Shown here in pieces: positions 59,848-64,000 of a stretch of 64,000 nucleotides of DNA (position 1 is its first letter; the number at the start of each line of letters is the position of its first letter). The notes below the pieces were generated by a model. That model saw nothing but the letters and a program-made list of their open reading frames with translations, searched no databases and was not told the DNA's origin. This DNA comes from Gammaproteobacteria bacterium (GTDB lineage: Bacteria > Pseudomonadota > Gammaproteobacteria > Acidiferrobacterales > Sulfurifustaceae), in NCBI GenBank assembly GCA_004298065.1, contig SCRL01000078.1:1-64000 (forward strand). Direction: 5' to 3'. The position numbers were made by a program, and so were the translations under genes.

Positions 59848-61774
59848 CCGCGCCGGTCGCCGGCGCGCTCTTGATATGCGGCGCGAACTCGAAGGCGTCG
59901 GAGAAACAACGGTCCTCGGGCATGCCTTGCTGCCGGAATGCATCGTGCGCCGCCTGCACCAACCCGACCGAGCCGCAGGCATAAACCTCGCAATTCACGA
60001 GATCGGGGAAATCCTGAAGGATCGCCTCGTGGACGTTGCCGATGCGCCCGCTCCAACGGTCCTCGGGCGCAGGGTCGGACAACACCGGGACGAATGTGAA
60101 ATTGTCGTGCTCGCGCGCCCAGCGCTCGGGCAGTTCGCGCAGGTACATGTCCTTGAGCGATTTCACGCCCCAGTAGAAATGCAGCTTGCGCTTGAACCCG
60201 GTACGGAAGGCATATTCCACCATGCTCTTCACCGGCGCGAAGCCGGTCGAGCCGGCGACAAAGATGATCGGCCGGTCGCTGTCCTCGCGCAGCGTGAAAC
60301 GCCCGAGCGGGCCCTCGCAGGTGAGCAGATCGCCCGGCTTCATGGCGTTGAACGCCCAGGTGGTAAACGCGCCGCCCGGCACCAGCTTGACGTGCAGCTC
60401 GATGACGTCGGAGACGTGCGGCGCTTGCGCGAACGAGAATGCGCGCCGCTCGCGGTCCTCGAGCACGATATTGAGGTACTGCCCGGCGTGGAACCGGATC
60501 GGTTCTTCCACCAGCGGCTTGAGCGTCAGGCGCATGACGTCCTCGGCCAGCGGTTCGAGCTTTTCAACGCGCGCCTGGAACGTGCGCACCGGCAGGTCGG
60601 CGGCGGCGGTCACCGTCTCGCACTCCACCTCGAGATCGGACAACGGCGTGGCGCAGCACATCAAAACCTTGCCCGCGCGCCGCTCGTCTTCCGTCAGCGC
60701 GCCCGCCTGGTACACGCCGTAATCCACGTAACCCTGGAGCACGGTGCACTTGCACACGCCGCAGCCGCCGCTGCGACACTCGAACGGCAGTTGCAGCCCG
60801 GCGCGCAGTCCGGCCTCAAGCAGCGTCTCGCCGGGCCGGACCGTGGCGATGGCATCGCCCGGTCGCGCCAGCATCTGGTATTCGGCGCCCTTGCGCTGGC
60901 GCTTCGGCGGCAGCCACGGCAGCAACACCAGCAACAGCGTCACACCGCCGAGCAACAGCCACACTGCCTTCGGCGACCAGGCATAGATCAACGGGAACAG
61001 CGGCAGGTAAAACCAGTCGAGTGCGAGATTCGCCACCACCGTGTCAAGGTTCGCCGGCCCCTGACTCAGCACCGGTTTGACGAGCGAAAGCAACACGAGC
61101 GCGGCAAGCAGCGGCAGCGTGAGCGCGCGTGGCGGCGCGGTTTCGGCCTTGGGCACGCGTTGGGTGTGGATCCACAGCACCAGCAGCGCAAACAGCGGGA
61201 TGCCGATGTGCATGAATACCAGCAGCGTGAACAGCCGGTCGTTGACGGAGCCCTCGCGCAGGAAGTTGCGCGCCATCGGCTCGGCAATGATCGGCAGCCA
61301 GTCCACCAGCTCGGCGCTGGCGAGCGTCACGTACTGGGCGAGGCGGTCCCACGGCAACATGAAGCCGTTGATACCCGAGGCGAACACCAGCCACAGCACC
61401 GCCACACCCGATACCCAGGAAAACCAGCGGAAGCTGCGGTAGTGGTCGAACAGGAAGTGCCGCAGCATGTGCAGCCCCATCGCCAGCACCATGGCGTCCG
61501 AGCCGTAACGGTGCAGGCCGCGCATCACCTGGCCGAGGTACCACTGTCCGTGGGTGATACTCTCCACCGACTCGTACGCCGCCTTGATGCCGGTATCGAA
61601 GAAGATATAAAGATACAGACCGGTGGCGGTAACCACCCACATCATGAGATAGGCGATGGCGCCGAGGTGGTAGAGCGGATTGAGGCGGTCGCCGAAAGCG
61701 GCGTTCAGCGCCCGGTCCAGCCGCAGGAACGCCCACTGGCCCGCCTGCTGGATGAATCGGATCACGTGCTGCAC
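59834..61774 (-). CDS. Cytochrome b / [2Fe-2S] ferredoxin / FAD-NAD(P) reductase fusion
   Basis: 646 residues joining three redox modules. Residues 1-290: bc-type cytochrome b with bis-His ligands H88/H102 and H189/H203 (each 14 apart), plus further helices and LDWFYLPLF (252-260), which looks like a degenerate form of the PEWYFLP Qo motif. Residues about 298-390: plant-type [2Fe-2S] ferredoxin, C333-x4-C338-x2-C341 and C373. Residues about 393-636: ferredoxin-NADP reductase-like flavoprotein with RAFSFAQAP (FAD), GPLGRFTL, FVAGSTGFAPVKSMV and YACGSVGLVQAAHDAF (NAD(P)). It should link the quinone pool to NAD(P)H in the inner membrane; direction unknown. No Rieske or cytochrome c1 gene is nearby. 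An FNR-like box lies 60 nt upstream. Confidence 0.88.
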   Translation of the reverse strand: MQHVIRFIQQAGQWAFLRLDRALNAAFGDRLNPLYHLGAIAYLMMWVVTATGLYLYIFFDTGIKAAYESVESITHGQWYLGQVMRGLHRYGSDAMVLAMGLHMLRHFLFDHYRSFRWFSWVSGVAVLWLVFASGINGFMLPWDRLAQYVTLASAELVDWLPIIAEPMARNFLREGSVNDRLFTLLVFMHIGIPLFALLVLWIHTQRVPKAETAPPRALTLPLLAALVLLSLVKPVLSQGPANLDTVVANLALDWFYLPLFPLIYAWSPKAVWLLLGGVTLLLVLLPWLPPKRQRKGAEYQMLARPGDAIATVRPGETLLEAGLRAGLQLPFECRSGGCGVCKCTVLQGYVDYGVYQAGALTEDERRAGKVLMCCATPLSDLEVECETVTAAADLPVRTFQARVEKLEPLAEDVMRLTLKPLVEEPIRFHAGQYLNIVLEDRERRAFSFAQAPHVSDVIELHVKLVPGGAFTTWAFNAMKPGDLLTCEGPLGRFTLREDSDRPIIFVAGSTGFAPVKSMVEYAFRTGFKRKLHFYWGVKSLKDMYLRELPERWAREHDNFTFVPVLSDPAPEDRWSGRIGNVHEAILQDFPDLVNCEVYACGSVGLVQAAHDAFRQQGMPEDRCFSDAFEFAPHIKSAPATGAVTPG

Positions 61775-61833
61775 TCTCCCGTTGTGGACGACATTGTTGC
61801 GGCATACATATCAGCCGGCACGCGCGCGCAGCA

Positions 61834-61847
61834 TTGATTAAGGTCAA
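61834..61847. promoter_or_regulatory. FNR-like box upstream of the cytochrome b fusion
   Basis: TTGAT-TAAG-GTCAA matches the FNR-family consensus at 9 of 10 positions. It is centred 67 bp before the fusion start; a class II promoter would give a 25-nt leader. It could also influence the divergent xseB. Confidence 0.7.
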
Positions 61848-61933
61848 CACGCGCAGAATCCGCGGTGCAATTTGACGCTGATACCTCGCGTGCGCTAGCT
61901 TTACCCTACATTACGTATGCCCTTGGAGACGTT

Positions 61934-62209
61934 GTGGCGAAAAAATCCGCCAATCTTCCCGACTTCGAAGCCGCGCTTGCAGAGCTGGAAAAGATCGTCG
62001 AGAAAATGGAGTCCGGCGAACAGTCGCTCGAGGACGCGCTCAAGTCGTTCCAGCGCGGCATCGAGCTCACGCGCCTGTGCCAGCAGGGCCTCAAGGACGC
62101 CGAGCAGAAGGTGGAAAAGCTCATCCAGCAGAACGGCGAGTTCCGCGCCGTGCCGCTCAACGAGGGAGAGGGCGACACCTCTTCTGACACCAACACCGAC
62201 GACGGCTAG
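61934..62209 (+). CDS. xseB: Exodeoxyribonuclease VII small subunit
   Basis: 91 residues from a GTG at 61934 with GGAG six bases before it. Family core DFEAALAELEKIVEKMESGEQ, LEDALKSFQRGIELTRLCQ and LKDAEQKVEKLIQ is complete. Binds XseA to form the single-strand exonuclease. First gene of xseB-ispA-dxs, a conserved cluster. Confidence 0.96.
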   Translation: MAKKSANLPDFEAALAELEKIVEKMESGEQSLEDALKSFQRGIELTRLCQQGLKDAEQKVEKLIQQNGEFRAVPLNEGEGDTSSDTNTDDG

Positions 62210-62225
62210 AACCGCGCAGTCCGCT

Positions 62226-63110
62226 GTGACCGACCTCCTCACCCGCTACCGGGAGCGCGCCGAACGCGCGCTCGACGCACGCCTGCCGCCCGCGGCAACC
62301 GCGCCCGCGCGGCTGCACGAAGCCATGCGCTACGCCACGCTTGGCGGCGGCAAGCGCGTGCGCGCCTGCCTCGTCTACGCCGCCGGCGCCGCGCTCGGCG
62401 CGCGCGAGGAAGCGCTCGATGCGCCGGCGTGCGCGGTCGAACTGATCCATGCCTACTCGCTGGTGCACGACGACCTGCCGTGCATGGACGACGACGACCT
62501 GCGCCGCGGCAAACCGACCTGCCACAAGGCCTACGACGAAGCGACGGCATTGCTGGTAGGTGACTCCCTGCAAACGCTCGCGTTCGAATTGCTGGCGCAC
62601 GATGCGTCGCTCGCCGTGAGCCCGGCACGGCGACTGGAAATGATCACTGTGCTCGCGCGCGCCACGGGCTCAAGCGGCATGGCCGGCGGCCAGGCGATCG
62701 ACCTCGCCTCCGTTGGCAAAAAGCTAGTACTTAACGAATTGCAAGACATGCACGCGCGAAAAACCGGCGCGCTGATCCGCGCGGCCGTTCAGCTCGGCGC
62801 GCTCGCCGTCGAGCACGCGGATAAAAACCTGATCGCGGCGCTCGACCATTACGCCGAATCCGTAGGGCTGGCGTTCCAAATCGCCGACGACGTCCTCGAC
62901 GTCGAGGGCGAAACCGGCGTTCTCGGCAAACGCGCCGGCGCCGACAAAGCGCGCGGCAAGCCGACCTACGCCACGCTGCTCGGCCCCGATGGGGCCAGGA
63001 CCAAGGCCAAGGCACTGCTCGACCGCGCCCTCGAAAGCCTCGGCCCGTTGGGAGATAATGGTGTGACGCTCGCGCAGCTGGCGCGCTACATCGTCGAACG
63101 CCGTCAATGA
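62226..63110 (+). CDS. ispA: Farnesyl diphosphate synthase
   Basis: Condenses IPP with DMAPP and GPP to make FPP for quinones and undecaprenyl carriers. 294 residues from a GTG at 62226. First Asp-rich motif in [15 protein letters not shown] (DDxxxxD type), GGKRVRACL near the start, [13 protein letters not shown], and second Asp-rich motif QIADDVLD. Its stop overlaps the dxs ATG. Confidence 0.96.
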   Translation: MTDLLTRYRERAERALDARLPPAATAPARLHEAMRYATLGGGKRVRACLVYAAGAALGAREEALDAPACAVELIHAYSLVHDDLPCMDDDDLRRGKPTCHKAYDEATALLVGDSLQTLAFELLAHDASLAVSPARRLEMITVLARATGSSGMAGGQAIDLASVGKKLVLNELQDMHARKTGALIRAAVQLGALAVEHADKNLIAALDHYAESVGLAFQIADDVLDVEGETGVLGKRAGADKARGKPTYATLLGPDGARTKAKALLDRALESLGPLGDNGVTLAQLARYIVERRQ

Positions 63111-64000
63111 CCGCTGAAACCCCCTACCCCCTGCTGTCCGGCATCGGATCGCCCGCCGATCTGCGGCAACTGGCCGAGGACGATCTGCTGGCACTGGCGG
63201 ACGAGCTGCGCCGATACCTTATAGATACGGTTTCGCGCACCGGCGGCCACCTGTCGTCGAGCCTCGGCGTGGTGGAACTCACGATCGCGCTGCACTACAT
63301 CTTCGACACGCCGGAAGACCGGCTGGTGTGGGACGTGGGCCACCAGACCTACCCGCACAAGATCCTCACCGGCCGGCGCGAGCGGATGAATACGCTGCGC
63401 CAGAAAGGCGGCCTCGCCGGCTTTCCCCGGCGCGACGAATCCGAATACGACACCTTCGGCGCCGGCCACTCCAGCACCTCGGTGTCGGCGGCGCTCGGCA
63501 TGGCCGTGGCCGCGGCCCGCACCGGCGCCGAGCGCAAGGTGGTGGCGATCATCGGCGACGGCGCGCTCTCGGCCGGCATGGCCTACGAGGCGCTCAACAA
63601 CGCCGGCGACACGCACGCCGATATTCTTGTCATCCTCAACGACAACGACATGTCCATCTCGCCGAACGTCGGCGCGATGTCGAACTACCTCGCGCGCATT
63701 CTCTCGGGCAAGGTGTTCACCAGCGTGCGCGAGGGCTCGAAGACCGTGCTCTCGACCCTGCCGCCGGTGTGGGAGTTCGCCAAACGCTGGGAAGAGCACG
63801 CCAAGGGCATGCTCATGCCCTCGACGCTGTTCGAGGAAATGGGTTTCCAGTATTTCGGGCCCATCGACGGCCACGACCTGCCGACGCTGGTGCGCACGCT
63901 GCGCAACCTGCGGCGCAACAAGGGCCCGCGCTTCCTGCACGTGGTCACGCGCAAGGGCAAGGGCTACGAGCCGGCCGAAGGCGATCCGTGCGTGTACCAC
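63107..64000 (+). CDS. dxs: 1-deoxy-D-xylulose-5-phosphate synthase (partial, cut by window edge)
   Basis: First 298 residues of the thiamine diphosphate-dependent enzyme that condenses pyruvate and glyceraldehyde 3-phosphate, entry of the MEP pathway and thiamine/pyridoxal supply. Seen: [39 protein letters not shown], the ThDP motif [18 protein letters not shown] with [12 protein letters not shown], and YFGPIDGHD, all typical of DXS. The window ends within the first half. ATG at 63107 overlaps the ispA stop. Confidence 0.98.
   Translation, partial: MTAETPYPLLSGIGSPADLRQLAEDDLLALADELRRYLIDTVSRTGGHLSSSLGVVELTIALHYIFDTPEDRLVWDVGHQTYPHKILTGRRERMNTLRQKGGLAGFPRRDESEYDTFGAGHSSTSVSAALGMAVAAARTGAERKVVAIIGDGALSAGMAYEALNNAGDTHADILVILNDNDMSISPNVGAMSNYLARILSGKVFTSVREGSKTVLSTLPPVWEFAKRWEEHAKGMLMPSTLFEEMGFQYFGPIDGHDLPTLVRTLRNLRRNKGPRFLHVVTRKGKGYEPAEGDPCVYH

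Overview
The window is about 64 kb of GC-rich chromosomal DNA with dense operons and many 4-nt stop/start overlaps. Gene order over most of it follows the gammaproteobacterial chromosome: nuoB-nuoA-tRNA-Leu-secG-tpiA-glmM-folP-ftsH-rlmE|yhbY-greA-carB-carA ... dapB-dnaJ-dnaK-grpE-hrcA|nadK-recN ... fur|bamE-rnfH-ratA ... smpB-ssrA. Between these housekeeping blocks lie accessory cassettes for anaerobic and sulfur-based respiration: a complete clade-I type nitrous oxide reductase cluster, a sulfide:quinone oxidoreductase, and an unusual cytochrome b/[2Fe-2S]/flavin reductase fusion. I infer a facultatively anaerobic, probably sulfur-oxidising and denitrifying gammaproteobacterium (Acidiferrobacterales- or Chromatiales-like). 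The genus is a guess.

Layout. 1-12,392: housekeeping genes (complex I, protein export, glycolysis, folate, cell wall precursor, FtsH protease, carbamoyl phosphate synthesis), nearly all on the minus strand. 12,479-19,662: an insertion between carAB and dapB, holding a diheme cytochrome c4 and five genes in MSHA order (mshC-D-O-P-Q-like) with two copies of an intergenic repeat. 19,698-25,703: dapB and the hrcA-grpE-dnaK-dnaJ heat-shock operon, with a CIRCE operator before hrcA and a consensus sigma-32 promoter before dnaK. 25,772-34,250: plus-strand nadK, recN, a short N-acetylglutamate synthase-like gene, a receptor Ser/Thr kinase and a zinc/manganese-type uptake locus lacking an ATPase gene. 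34,290-40,154: fur, bamE, rnfH, ratA, an NSS transporter, smpB, sqr and ssrA, followed by a hairpin array ending in a degenerate copy of the ssrA 3' end.

40,154-49,823: the nos cluster, transcribed nosZ - PilJ-domain protein - nosR-nosD-nosF-nosY-nosL, followed without a gap by a two-gene toxin/antitoxin-like pair. 50,178-57,793: a tripartite MacAB/DevBCA-like efflux system, a small secreted protein, a decayed amidotransferase gene, two unknown exported or membrane proteins and a TetR regulator; the TetR gene and the small secreted protein share a duplicated 126-bp leader. 57,824-59,847: an OmpR/EnvZ-like two-component system. 59,834-61,774: the cytochrome b fusion. 61,934-64,000: xseB-ispA-dxs (isoprenoid supply), dxs cut by the window edge.

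The unifying observation is a putative FNR/DNR regulon. TTGAT/C-N4-A/GTCAA boxes lie upstream of sqr (perfect consensus), nosZ, nosR and the cytochrome b fusion, at spacings that fit FNR-activated promoters. This suggests that sulfide oxidation, N2O reduction and the fusion oxidoreductase are induced together under oxygen limitation.
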